From Anisodus tanguticus (taxonomy: Eukaryota; Streptophyta; Magnoliopsida; Solanales; Solanaceae): a stretch of 64,000 nucleotides of DNA. Within the stretch, counting starts at the first letter, position 1, and each line of letters starts with the position of its first letter. Positions 1 to 10,119 of this stretch are shown here, piece after piece. A model generated the notes under the pieces. It did not search any database. It was not told where the DNA came from and worked only from the letters and a program-made list of their open reading frames with translations. The position numbers and the translations under genes are program-made. The DNA lies in contig CM067544.1 of assembly GCA_034509755.1 (NCBI GenBank), positions 15,991,001 to 16,055,000 on the forward strand, read 5' to 3'.

Positions 1-222
1 TATTTGGAAAATGATTGGGACAAGTTTTGGATGTTAATAGAATGATGGAAAATTAAATCCACTGAAAAGGACATTGACGTGGTATTTTAGTATAAATTCA
101 TCTTCAAACACCTACTCTTTGTGTCATCTACTCTTGTATCTGACCCTACAAAGAGATAAGGTTGCACTTTCTTTGCAAAATACAAAATAAAGTTGACAAT
201 TTGAGTATTGCAGGGAATTATT
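1..222. other. Flank left of copia-1, possibly receptor-kinase intron
   Basis: AT-rich sequence with no coding frame I can support. It ends where copia-1 begins. If copia-1 lies in an intron of the receptor kinase whose last exon starts at 9299, this stretch is the upstream part of that intron and the earlier exons lie left of the window. That is inference from position only. Confidence 0.3.
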
Positions 223-690
223 TGTTGTATAATAGGGTAATGAAATTAATAATAGGTTAGACACACCGAAAAAACTATGTTATCTTTAAATGTATTAATT
301 CCTCCCTCTCAGGGGTAAAAGGTTCATTGAGGAATTAACCTTTCAGGATACAAAACCTATATTCACAGAAATTCGAAAGTTACACTACGAATTTCAGAAG
401 CAGAAATCGCACGTATAAAATAGACTTTAAAGAAAGAATAAATCTCAAATGGGGAATTTCAGAAGCAGAAATTGTATTCTGCTCTTTGTAATATATTTCT
501 ATATATTTTCGTTTCTGCAAATCACTGAGTATTTATGGATACTCAATGGTTGCCTCGAAACGTTGCAACATATTCACAAAGGGTTATTTCTGTTGAAAAA
601 ACAGAAATACCGAAACGCTTCTATGTTTCATCCCCTGCCCCCTTTTAAATATTTATTATAAAATATTTATTTATTTATTTCTCTTTCTTT

Positions 691-720
<30 letters not shown>

Positions 721-724
<4 letters not shown>

Positions 725-1912
725 AGGAGTTTAATTTCGAACGGTGTATTGTTCATATGCTATGAGTCATATGGGACATATGAAGGTATTTTGGAAATTT
801 AGGAATTTCGGGTAAGGTATTTTGAGGAGTATTGCTTCATAGACTCCCCGAGGTCATATGAAGAAGGGAATATTTTGAATTTGAGTAACTAATCTACTAA
901 GGGGATACCTTGAAAGAACTTTAAAACTCTAGAGAGAAGGAAGAGAATTCTAAACTAAGGAAAGAAAAAACTTGAGAAACTAAGGGAGAGGCGTTCTCTT
1001 TTTATAAGACAATTACAAAGTGGGAATTACTATTACAAATAATATTTAAATAATTAAACTATTCATCCGAGTGCAGAATGATGTCATGCATGACCTCATT
1101 GTTTTGTCTTCATCTTGAATTCTGCTTTTACTATTTGAGCATTTAACTTCCTCGGGAATTTTCATCAATTATTCCTCCGGGATTTTCGGCATTTTGTTGG
1201 CAGCTTCTAGAATCCACTGTTGCCAAAAATAGGAATATTTTCATTTTCAATTCCGTGTTCTTCCTCTTCTGTTGAAGAGCTCTGTTTAGCTGGGGACGGT
1301 GCAAATTTCTGGTATTGCTGCATTTCCTCGGGATTTTTAGCCGCCGCAAGCATTGAAGCCATTTGGGATTTTTGTGAGAGGAACTGGGTATGTTCCTTCG
1401 ATTGGAATGGCTTCTGTGGTGTCTGGGGAGGTGCCTGTAAAGGAATGGGTTTATTATCATCTAACCATTCCTGGACATTTGGTGGTGCGAGGCTTTTTGG
1501 TATTTTAAAGCTGTCCCACCATCGAATTTTAAACCTTCTTCGGATGACTGGTATTTTGTCATCTGAATAGTCTACAAACCATATGAATACTCATGGTAAG
1601 TGGAATTTTGTATGAAAAAGGTGCAAAGGTATAAATCTTTTTTCTTCTTCTGAGGGTTTGAATTGGGATTTGAAGAGGCTAAAAGATTTAATGATTTCGG
1701 GTTTTTGTATATCCAGGGTGGATCCGAATTGTTCCCACCATGAATTCCACCAAGTGGGAAATTGTGAAGGGTCACATGAGGTATCAAAATGGAAAAGACA
1801 AGTATGGCTTAGGTTGGGATTTTGAATAAAAAAGGAATTGAACCAAGCTTGTTGGTAATCCCAGTAATTAAAAGGAATATCAAAGAAGGGCTCATTTTTG
1901 TGGGAGTTTGGG
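721..1912. repeat. Left arm of large inverted repeat
   Basis: Reverse-complement of 2113-3267 over nearly its full length, with scattered substitutions and small indels. One is a roughly 28-bp extra piece near 776-810. The arms are about 1.2 kb and the loop (1913-2112) about 200 bp. Confidence 0.93.
995..1100 (-). promoter_or_regulatory. Promoter-like region, left arm (decayed)
   Basis: Mirror of the right-arm region. The TATA box is kept (TATAAAAA on the minus strand near 1000-1008), but the CpG in the TGACGTCA box has become TG/CA (TGATGTCA near 1080-1087). That is the expected outcome of cytosine methylation and deamination. Confidence 0.35.
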
Positions 1913-2127
1913 AATTTTATGAGTTTTGATAAGTCATCCCCCCAATGAGTGGGAGCAATTACTCGGAGTATTTTGCAGATCGAATAAGAGGGACCTGGAT
2001 TGTTTTTGAAAAAATTATTTTTTGTTGATGATCCTGTTATTTCAAGGATAGCCTGATAAAAGTATGGGGTTTTTAAATCTCTACCCTTTATGGCTTTAGT
2101 AAGGGGTTTTATCCCAAACTCCCACAA
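1207..2127 (-). pseudogene. Pararetrovirus-like polyprotein tail, left-arm copy, broken
   Basis: Frame read on the minus strand from 2127 to the stop at 1207-1209. An in-frame TGA at 1591-1593 replaces a Trp codon of the right-arm copy, and there is a 3-nt deletion further on. The first 70 or so codons cover the loop and have no counterpart in the right arm. The frame is rich in Trp and Phe, and its tail is Gln/Ser/Glu-rich. The Caulimoviridae relation is by resemblance only. No catalytic motif is visible, so no enzyme activity can be assigned. Confidence 0.5.
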
Positions 2128-2821
2128 AAATGAGCCCTTCTTTGATATTCCTTTTAATTACTGGGATTACCAACATGCTTGGTTCAATTCCTTTTTTATT
2201 CAAAATCCCAACCTAAGCCATACTTGGCTTTTCCATTTTGATACCTCATGTGACCCTTCACAATTTCCCACTTGGTGGAATTCATGGTGGGAACAATTCG
2301 GATCCACCCTGGATATACAAAAACCCGAAATCATTAAATCTTTTAGCCTCTTCAAATCCCAATTCAAACCCTCAGAAGAAGAAAAAAGATTTATACCTTT
2401 GCACCTTTTTCATACAAAATTCTACTTACCATGGGTATTCACATGGTTTGTAGACTATTCAGATGACAAAATATCAGTCATCCGAAGAAGGTTTAAAATT
2501 CGATGGTGGGACAGCTTTAAAATACCAAAAAGCCTCGCACCACCAAATGTCTGGGAATGGTTAGATGATAATAAACCCATTCCTTTACAGGCACCTCCCC
2601 AGACACCACAGAAGTCATTCCAATCGAAGGAACATACCCAGTTCCTCTCACAAAAATCTCAAATGGCTTCAATGCTTGCGGTGGCTAAAAATCCCGAGGA
2701 AATGCAGGCAATACTCCAGAAATTTGCACCGTCCCTAGCTAAACAGAGCTCTTCAACAGAAGAGGAAGAACACGGAATTGAAAATGAAAATATTCCTATT
2801 TTTGGCAACAGTGGATTCTAG
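2090..2821 (+). CDS. Pararetrovirus-like polyprotein tail, right-arm copy (243-codon open frame)
   Basis: Open frame of 243 codons. The homologous part begins at 2113, the inverted-repeat edge, so the ATG at 2090 is probably fortuitous and the frame is the 3' end of a longer ORF that was cut off. Residues 40-130 have paired Trp (WW) in Phe-rich context. Residues 165-243 are Pro, Gln and Glu rich. The TAG stop is at 2819. About 120 bp after the stop comes the TGACGTCA/TATA region, consistent with a last viral ORF followed by the genomic promoter. I see no protease, reverse transcriptase or RNase H motif. It could instead belong to an unusual retroelement. Confidence 0.45.
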   Translation: MALVRGFIPNSHKNEPFFDIPFNYWDYQHAWFNSFFIQNPNLSHTWLFHFDTSCDPSQFPTWWNSWWEQFGSTLDIQKPEIIKSFSLFKSQFKPSEEEKRFIPLHLFHTKFYLPWVFTWFVDYSDDKISVIRRRFKIRWWDSFKIPKSLAPPNVWEWLDDNKPIPLQAPPQTPQKSFQSKEHTQFLSQKSQMASMLAVAKNPEEMQAILQKFAPSLAKQSSSTEEEEHGIENENIPIFGNSGF

Positions 2822-3267
2822 AAGCTGCCAACAAAATGCCGAAAATCCCGGAGGAATAATTGATGAAAATTCCCGAGGAAGTTAAATGCTCAAATAGTAA
2901 AAGTAGAATTCAAGATGAAGACAAAACAATGAGGTCATGCATGACGTCATTCTTCACTCGGATGAATAGTTTAATTATTTAAATATTATTTGTAATAGTA
3001 ATTCCCACTTTGTAATTGTCTTATAAAAAGAGAACCCCTCTCCCTTAGTTTCTCAAGTTTTTTCTTTCCTTAGTTTAGAATTCTCTTCCTTCTCTCTAGA
3101 GTTTTAAAGTTCTTTCAAGGTATCCCCTTAGTAGATTAGTTACTCAAATTCAAAATATTCCCTTCTTCATATGACCTCGGGGAGTCTATGAAGCAATACT
3201 CCTCAAAATACCTTCATATGACTCATAGCATACGAACAATACACCATTCGGAATTAAACTCCTTGTA
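2113..3267. repeat. Right arm of large inverted repeat
   Basis: Mirror image of 721-1912. Its reading frame (2090-2821) is open throughout, whereas the left arm has an in-frame stop. The right-hand side continues as single-copy leader-like sequence to about 3590. Confidence 0.93.
2936..3040 (+). promoter_or_regulatory. Promoter-like region, right arm
   Basis: A palindromic TGACGTCA (2942-2949) lies about 73 bp upstream of TATAAAAA (3022-3029). A pyrimidine-rich stretch follows (CTCTCCCTTAG, then TTTTTTCTTTCC). TGACG boxes upstream of TATA are known from pararetroviral promoters (as-1-type). That this one works is inference. Confidence 0.4.
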
Positions 3268-3380
3268 AGTATTTTGAATAATATGATTATGGATGGTACT
3301 ACCTCCTAATCTTTTTAAATATTCATGTTCTTTAAATTCTTGCATTTAAATTCACGTTTTTAATTATTAATTACTGCAAT

Positions 3381-3480
3381 ATGGTTGGTTCTACCACCTA
3401 CTGCATTTAAATTCCCGTTTTTAAATTATTTATATTCTTGCATCATGGTTGGTTCTACCACCTACTGCATTTAAATTCCT
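3381..3480 (+). repeat. Tandem direct repeat in leader-like region
   Basis: Two copies of a unit beginning ATGGTTGGTTCTACCACC start at 3381 and 3445 (period 64 bp), with a degenerate third match near 3290. This stretch is present only on the right side of the pararetrovirus-like insert. Confidence 0.7.
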
Positions 3481-4550
3481 GCAGACCCTTATGATTCTGG
3501 TTTCCATAACTTGGAACCTTAATTTGTAAGTTAATCTTTCTTACTTACCGTATTATTTAATTATTCAATCCCTTATATACCAGTTTCTATATATATATAT
3601 ATAAAAGAAAGTTTTGAAATATTGAAGCTACTATTGGTTTTTCTCCGTAATGAATGGAAGCCAAAGAGCTTGACCAACATGTCAAACCCATTAACTTCTT
3701 TTATAGCCACAAGGAAGTTCAAACTTCTTCTCAAACACCAATGTGGGACAACAGACTCTTTACTTAAAAAACATCAATGTGGGACAATTGACTATGTGGG
3801 ACAAATGACAATGTGGGACAATTGACTATGTGGGACAAATGACAATGTGAGACAAGTGACTCAATTATGATGAAAATATTCATATTCAATGTGGGATATA
3901 TAACAATTCCCCACTTATTTACATACATAATGAAAATAATAATAAAATTTATATAACGTGTGTTACACAATGAATAGCCATGAAGTGGACTAGGCCTTTA
4001 ACTTATGGTTGAATATGAAACACTAAGGAATCATATTCTCGTTGCATATGATTTCTTGCTTCTTTTTAATCTTGGCAACATCGTTGAATATGGGCCTTAT
4101 GCTGAATCCTGGATTCACAAGTACTCTAGGATTTTACCAAATAATCCCTAAGAAGCGGCCTTTCACTTCTATACTTGTATAGGTAGACTTATCAAGAATG
4201 TCCACAACGCATTCCGCATAGCTATAAGTCTATTAAGGACTTAGAGTCCAACCTTTACCTGTTTTGGTAAATAAAAATGCATAGGTCAGATTTAGAGCTT
4301 TCGAAATAGTATCACCCCCACTATTTCCAAATTATGCACCTTGAGATGTATCCAAGTTTCCATCTCGCCAATGTCTAATATTGAATTGCCTTTTTAACTC
4401 TCATAATAAGATGCCAAATATATAACTTGTACCTTAGAATGGAGTTGGTTTCAATCAAGACATCGTTTATATCGGTAATAGCCCCATATCGCGCATGACC
4501 TTTTTGATCTTATCTCCCGATAACGGTTTTGTTAACGGATCTGCTAGCAT

Positions 4551-7500
4551 TTACTTTGTTGGAAGATATTCAAGTGTGATCTTCACCTTCTTAACCATAC
4601 TTCGAACATGATTATATCTCATAGAAATATGTTTACTATGATCTGATATTCTCCCATTCCTTGCATTGTATATCGCAGCTTGATCGTCACAATACAAAGT
4701 TATAGGACCCTTCTTTGGTTCTATAAAAGGAATAGTTTTTAGGAATCTTCTAAACCACGGAAGCTCTTTGCTAGCCATTGACATGGCTATGTATTCAGAT
4801 TCCATTGAAGATAAAGCAACACAACTTTGCTTTTTCGAAGCCCAAGAAACTATGGCACCTCCAACAGTGAATAACCACCCACTAGTTGACTTAGAACCAC
4901 TTAAATCTGATGCCCAATTTGCATCACTAAAACACTCGAGTGTAGATGCATTGCATTTGTAATGCAGACCATAATTCCTTGTTGACTTCAAGTAACTTAG
5001 TACTCGTTTTAGTTCCTTCCAATGATCTTCTCCCGGATTGCTAGTAAATCTACTCAATATGCCAATAGAACACGCAAGATCAGGTCTTGTGTGATTCACC
5101 ACATACATAATGCTACCAATTATTTTGTCATATTCTTCTTGATTTATAGTTTCTCCTTTATTTGGAACTAATTTTACGGTTGGATTGATAGGACTTGTAC
5201 TATCCTTGCAGTCAAAGTAATTAAACTTCTTTAACACTTTCTCAATGTAATGAGATTGTGTTAGAATGTAAGTTCCTTCTCTCTTGATCACTTTGAATCC
5301 CAATATGACATCAACAGGACCTAAATCCTTTATGTCAAAAGCTTGCTTTAAAACTCTTTGGTCTCATTCACACATTTTATGTCAAAACCAAAGATAAGCA
5401 AGTCATCACCGTATAAAGTCACCACTACTTTATACTCAAGAGTAACCTTAGTAAAAACACAACTTTCTACTTTGCTACTCTTAAATTCGAACCTTTTAAT
5501 TTCTTGTTTAAACTTTTTGTACCATTGTCGTGGTGCTTGTTTAAGCCCATACAGAGACATTTTAAATTTGCATACTTTATGTTCTTCACCCTTAACAACA
5601 TAACCTTCAGGTTGATGCAAATAAATTTCCTCATTCAAGTCTCCGTTTAAGAACGCAGTTTTAACATCCATTTGATGAACCTCTAATCCATACATAGATG
5701 CAATAGCAAACATGGTTCTGATTGATGTGAATTTAGAAACGGGAGAGAATGTCTCGAAATAATCAATCTCTTCTTTTTTACTATAATATTTGGTTACCAA
5801 TCTAGCCTTGTACTTATCAATAGTACCATCAGTTTTGAGTTTCTTTTTCAGAACCCACTTGCAACTAATAGGTTTAGTCATAGGAGGTAAATCAACAAGA
5901 GTCCAGGTTTGGTTTTCAAGTATAGACTTAATTTCATCATCCATGGCTCTTTTCCACATATCGGAATCTGATTGTGACATAGCTTCTTGCAAAGTTTTTG
6001 GATCCTCTTCTAACATGTAAGTCAACATATCATGACCAAAATTCTTTTCAATTCTATGTCTCTTACTTCTCCTTAATTCGATTATTTCATCATTCTCCTT
6101 TTCTTCTAAATTCTCATCATTCACAATTTCATTTCCAGTTGCATGTTCATTAATATCAAGTTCACCAAATAAATCATTATTTATTTCTATTTTATCAGCA
6201 TCACGAATATTCAAGTGTTCATAAAATATAGCATGCGCATCCTCAAATACACTATTATCATGAAGCCTAAGAAATTTATATGCTTTACTCATAGCAGAAT
6301 AACCAATAAAAACAGATTTAACTGCTCTACTACCAAGTTTTGGCCTTTTCAAAGTTGCGTCCAAAACATATGCAATACAACCTCATACCCTTAGATGTTT
6401 AATACTAGGCTTACGCCCAATAAACGACTCAAATGGAGTTTTCATATGTTTCTTGTTTACAATCATGTTAGTAATGTAACAAGAACTCAATAGTGCCTCT
6501 CCCCAATAACTCATTTGTAATTTTGAATGTATTAGCATGGCACTAACCATTTCCATTAAGGATCTATTTTTTCTTTCGGCCACTCCATTTTGTGGTGGAG
6601 TATTAGGTGCTGAAAATTCTCTAACAATTCCATTTTGTAAACAAAATGATATAAACTTGTTAGATAGATATTCACCACCCCTGTCCGATCTCAAACATTT
6701 GATCCTTAAATTGGTTTTATTTTCAACTTCCTCCTTGAAGATTTTAAACTTATTAAAAGCCTCATGTCTGGTTTTAAGCAAATACACATAGGTGAATTTT
6801 GAATAATCATCAATAAAAGTTATGAAAAATCTTTTCTTTAGTAATATGCTCTTTATTATCACAAATATCCGTATGAATAAGTTCAAGTGAACCATTTGTT
6901 CTAACAACACTTTTGAAAGAAGATTTAGTCAATTTGGATTGAGAGCAACATTCACGAGTTTTTGTGGTAAAAGTTTTAGAAGACTTTGGAATAAAATCAT
7001 TTGAAATCATGCGATTCATAGCATTTGTACCAACATGCCCTAGTCGTTAATGCCAATTAACATGATCATCAACATTAAGTAAAACATCAGAAAAGTAAGC
7101 AGAAGATGCAGTCTTATTATAGTCAACATTCAACAAGTACATTTTGTCTTTCATGTAGCCTTTTCCTACAAACTTCTCATTCTTAGTGATAGTCACTTTT
7201 TGGGAACCAAAGGCTACTTTGAAACCATTTTCGTCCAATTTGTGGACCGATACAAGATTCTTCCTCATAGAGGGGATATGATACACATTTCTCAGAGTTA
7301 AAGTATTTTCCGAAGTGAGGGGAAGAACAACAGTGCCTACACCAAGAACTTCGCTTGATGACGCATTTTCCATGTAGACGGCATTGGCCTCTTTCACCAT
7401 TTCATATGTCTTGAACAAACTCTTGTTTAGGGTAACATGACAGGTAGCACCTGAGTCCACCCACCAATCAGTAGTGCCATCGTTGACAAGGCATACTTCA

Positions 7501-7745
7501 GACACGACAACGACAAATTCTTTGTCATCAACCACATTGGTTTGTTCCTTTTTCTTGTCTTTCCCCTTACGGTGACGACATTCCCTAGCATAGTGGCCAG
7601 GTTTACCACAAACATAAGAACTGCCTTTCTTTTTGTTGTTTCTGTTATCCTCATTCCTATTTTTCTTAAAGAATTTCCTCTTCTTGGACGTTCCTTGGTT
7701 TCCCTTAGAAGTTCCATGAAGGTTTTTCTCATAAACGTGATTCAC
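4551..7745 (-). pseudogene. Copia-1 pol: zinc knuckle, protease, integrase, reverse transcriptase, RNase H
   Basis: Domains in order on the minus strand: zinc knuckle near 7600 (its first Cys is Ser, then C-GKPGH-YAREC); protease active site WWVDSGAT near 7450; integrase in 6383-6910 with FIDDYS, LRSDRGGEY and GVAERKNR giving the D, D and E positions; reverse transcriptase in 5348-6364 with KTAFLNGDLNEEIY, LYGLKQAP and LYGDDLL; RNase H in 4551-5303 with FSDANWASD, SSMESEYIA and YCDDQAA. The reverse transcriptase has YGDD where plant copia elements usually have YVDD. Frames change between about 7019 and 6910, near 6370, and between 5348 and 5303, so the gene is inactive. Confidence 0.88.
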
Positions 7746-7775
7746 ACCATCATTCTTCGAAGAAACTGAACCATA

Positions 7776-8403
7776 TCATCTAAGGCTTTCGATCTCAATT
7801 TGAATGCCCTGAAGAAGTTCATCCAAAGAGATAGACCTCTTCTTGTGTTTTAGTTTCTTTTGGTAATCTTTCCATGAAGGCAGAAGTTTACCAATGATGG
7901 TTGAAACTTGAAAAGTTTCAGAAATGGGTTCACCAGCATCAGCACATTCTGTTGGTATATCATTTAACTCGTTAACATGATCAATGACCGGTCGAGAATC
8001 CACCACCATCTTGTATTCAACATACTTGTTAACCAAAAAAAGACTTATTACCAGCATCTTCATTTACATACCTTCGTTTTATAGCATTCCAGAGTTCTGC
8101 AGCAGTTTTGTAGATGTGAAATACGTTGAACAGTGTGTTGTTCAGCGACTGCAGAATGGTGTAGCGGCAAACGAAATCATTATTTTTTCATTTGTTCGCC
8201 TTCTCTATTGCCTCGGTCTTTTGTGCCTCGGTTGCATCCGGATCAGTGACTTCCTCCGGACAGCCTTGAAACAGAACATAGAATACCTTTGCAATTGTCA
8301 AAAGGCACTCCATCTTTAGACTCCAACGCTTGTAGTTGAGTCCGTTCAACCTTTCCAATTTGTCACCATCGTTCAATTGCGCCTTAACCAATACTGACTC
8401 CAT
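7776..8403 (-). pseudogene. Copia-1 gag (UBN2-type)
   Basis: The start codon at 8401-8403 opens a frame beginning MESVLVKAQL and continuing through NGLNYKRWSLKMECLL, the usual N-terminal gag pattern of copia elements. The frame is broken between about 8188 and 8063 and resumes to 7776 with the TIIGKLLPSWKDYQKKLKHK segment typical of UBN2 gag. Gag would form the virus-like particle around the element's RNA. The breaks mean no full protein can be made from this copy. Confidence 0.8.
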
Positions 8404-8428
8404 TGCAGAAAATTAATACCTTTAAAAC

Positions 8429-9135
8429 TGTTGTATAATAGGGTAATGGAATTAATAATAGGTTAGGCACACCGAAAAATGATGTTATGTATTAATTCCT
8501 CCCTCTTAGGTGTAAAAGGTTCATTGAGTAATTAACCTTCCAGGATACAAAACCTATATTCACAGAAATTCGAAACTCTAACGAATTTCAGAAGCAGAAA
8601 TCGCACATATAATAAAATATAGACTTTAAAGAAAGAATAAATCTCAAAGGGGGAATTTCAGAAGCAGAAATTGTATTCTGCTTTTTGTAATATATTTTTA
8701 TATATTTTCGTTTCTGCAAATCACTGAGTATTTTATGGATACTCAATGGTTGCCCCGAAACGTTGCAACATATTCACGAAGGGTTATTTATGTTGAAAAA
8801 ACAGAAATACCGAAACGCTTCTACGTTTCGTCCCCTGCCCCCTTTTAAATATTTATTATAAAATATTTATTTAGTTTTGAACTATTGAAGCTACTATTGG
8901 TTTTCCTCCATAATAAATGGAAGCCCAAGAGCTTGATCAACATGTCAAACCCATTAACTCCTTTTATAGCCACGCGGAAGTTCAAACTTCTTCTCAAACA
9001 CCAATGTGGGACAAAAGACTATTTACTTAAAAAAACATCAATGTGGGACAATTGACTATGTGGGACAAATGACAATGTGGGTCAAGTGACTCAATTATGA
9101 TGGAAATACTCATATCCAATGTGGGATATATAACA
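8429..9135 (-). repeat. Copia-1 5' LTR (right copy)
   Basis: About 707 bp, starting TGTTGTATAATAGGG and ending GGATATATAACA. It matches 223-677 plus 3607-3905 on the left. It contains one unit of a GTGGGACAA-type repeat, where the other LTR has a duplicated unit. Confidence 0.9.
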
Positions 9136-9298
9136 CTATTTCCTTTTTCTGGATATATTTTCTCTCTAAAAGTATGACAACTTTTATTTGTACTCCTATC
9201 ACATTAGATAATTTTCTGTGTCTCGAGATGATTTTTGTTGATAATAAACAACCATGTAACAAACATAAGCATCTTATAATTACATGTTATGGTAACAG
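9136..9298 (+). other. Probable intron end before the receptor-kinase exon
   Basis: T-rich sequence ending in GGTAACAG at the exon start, a plausible 3' splice site. It lies between the end of copia-1 and the kinase exon. Confidence 0.5.
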
Positions 9299-10119
9299 GA
9301 TGGTGTCACAAGAATGGAAAGCTACTGCTTGTATATGAATACATGCCTAATGGCAGCCTAGATATGCACCTCTTTGCGGGTCCAGATAAACAGCCGCTGA
9401 GCTGGCACGTCCGCTACAAGATCGTGCAAGGTGTTGCTTCAGCATTGCACTATCTGCACAATGAGTACGAGCAGAGGGTGGTCCATCGCGATCTAAAGGC
9501 AAGTAACATCATGCTTGACTCCAAGTTCAATGCGCGCCTTGGAGATTTTGGCCTTGCACGAGCCCTTGACAACGAAAGGACCTCGTATGCTGAGGCCGAG
9601 GGAGTGCTTGGCACAATGGGATACATTGCACCAGAGTGTTTCCACACTGGGAAAGCCACACAGCAATCTGATGTTTACGCGTTTGGAGCAGTGTTGTTGG
9701 AAGTTGTATGTGGCCAGAGACCTGGAACCAAGGTTAATGGCTTTCAATTCTTCGTTGATTGGGTTTGGTACTTACATCGTGACGGCCATATCTTGGAAGC
9801 TGTTGATCAAAGGCTTGGAGATGACTATGTTGCTGAAGAAGCAAATAAACTTCTACTACTTGGTTTGGCTTGTTCACATCCAATAGCTAGTGACAGGCCT
9901 AAAACACAAGCCATAGTTCAGATTATATCAGGGTCAGCACCAGCACCAGAAGTTCCACCATTCAAGCCAGCATTTGTATGGCCATCAATGATGCCAATTG
10001 ACATAGACTCTAGTGTTATGGACACAACATCTATTACTACTTCTCACTTCAATTCAGGATGGAGTCTTGACTATCAAAGCAGGGGGAGCCCATCATATGC
10101 AGACCACTCTTTGGTATAA
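9299..10119 (+). CDS. L-type lectin-domain receptor-like kinase, 3' exon (kinase C-lobe)
   Basis: The last exon of a receptor kinase of the L-type lectin class. It begins after a splice acceptor with the second base of a Gly codon and runs in frame to TAA at 10117. Kinase subdomains seen in order: hinge LLLVYEYMPNGSLD, catalytic loop VVHRDLKASNIMLD, DFG motif LGDFGLAR, activation loop and APE motif GTMGYIAPE, then SDVYAFGAVLLEVVCGQRP and a final RP motif (SDRPKTQAIVQ). A Pro-rich, Ser/Thr-rich tail follows (PPFKPAFVWPSM). The lectin domain, membrane segment and N-lobe with the ATP-binding Lys are not in the window. They are either left of position 1, with copia-1 in an intron, or lost. Such kinases act at the plasma membrane in defence and cell-wall signalling. 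The class is judged from the kinase wording and the exact subfamily is not certain. Confidence 0.85.

Larger units (their letters stand above)
678..3606. mobile_element. Endogenous pararetrovirus-like fragment, inverted-repeat arrangement
   Basis: A 2.9-kb insert in the copia-1 LTR. It is bounded on both sides by TA-dinucleotide tracts (about 694-721 and 3588-3602). Two copies of the same segment face each other: a tail-end coding frame with several paired Trp residues, then a noncoding stretch with a TGACGTCA box and a TATA box. That gene-end/promoter layout resembles the intergenic region of Caulimoviridae, and the Trp-rich frame resembles sequence downstream of RNase H in some plant endogenous pararetroviruses. 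I saw no reverse transcriptase or movement-protein domain, so the viral origin is inferred. Both copies are partial, and one carries a stop codon. Confidence 0.5.
223..3905 (-). repeat. Copia-1 3' LTR, interrupted by a pararetrovirus-like insert
   Basis: The two LTR pieces are 223 to about 677 and about 3607 to 3905. They are continuous when compared with the intact LTR at 8429-9135, and the break falls in an A/T-rich TTTATTTA stretch. Near 3764-3850 the LTR has a tandem duplication of a roughly 34-bp unit (GTGGGACAATTGACTATG and following), single in the other copy. Confidence 0.88.
223..9135 (-). mobile_element. Copia-1: Ty1/copia LTR retrotransposon, Tork-like, with nested insertion
   Basis: A complete but decayed element on the minus strand. 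The ends are TG...CA. The 5-bp flanks are TTATT (218-222) and CTATT (9136-9140), a target-site duplication with one mismatch. The 5' LTR is on the right (8429-9135) and the 3' LTR on the left (223-3905, split by a 2.9-kb insert). A purine-rich tract, AAGTGGGGAAT on the minus strand, abuts the 3' LTR at 3906-3916. A weak tRNA-primer site (GGTAT core) lies just inside the 5' LTR. The domain order gag, zinc knuckle, protease, integrase, reverse transcriptase, RNase H is that of Ty1/copia. The Tork/Tnt1-like clade assignment rests on motif wording only. Without its insert the element would be about 6 kb. Confidence 0.9.

Noticed and set aside
1220..1570. 116-codon plus-strand frame
   Set aside because: Antisense shadow of the left-arm pararetrovirus-like frame. 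The mirrored right arm shows which strand is coding.
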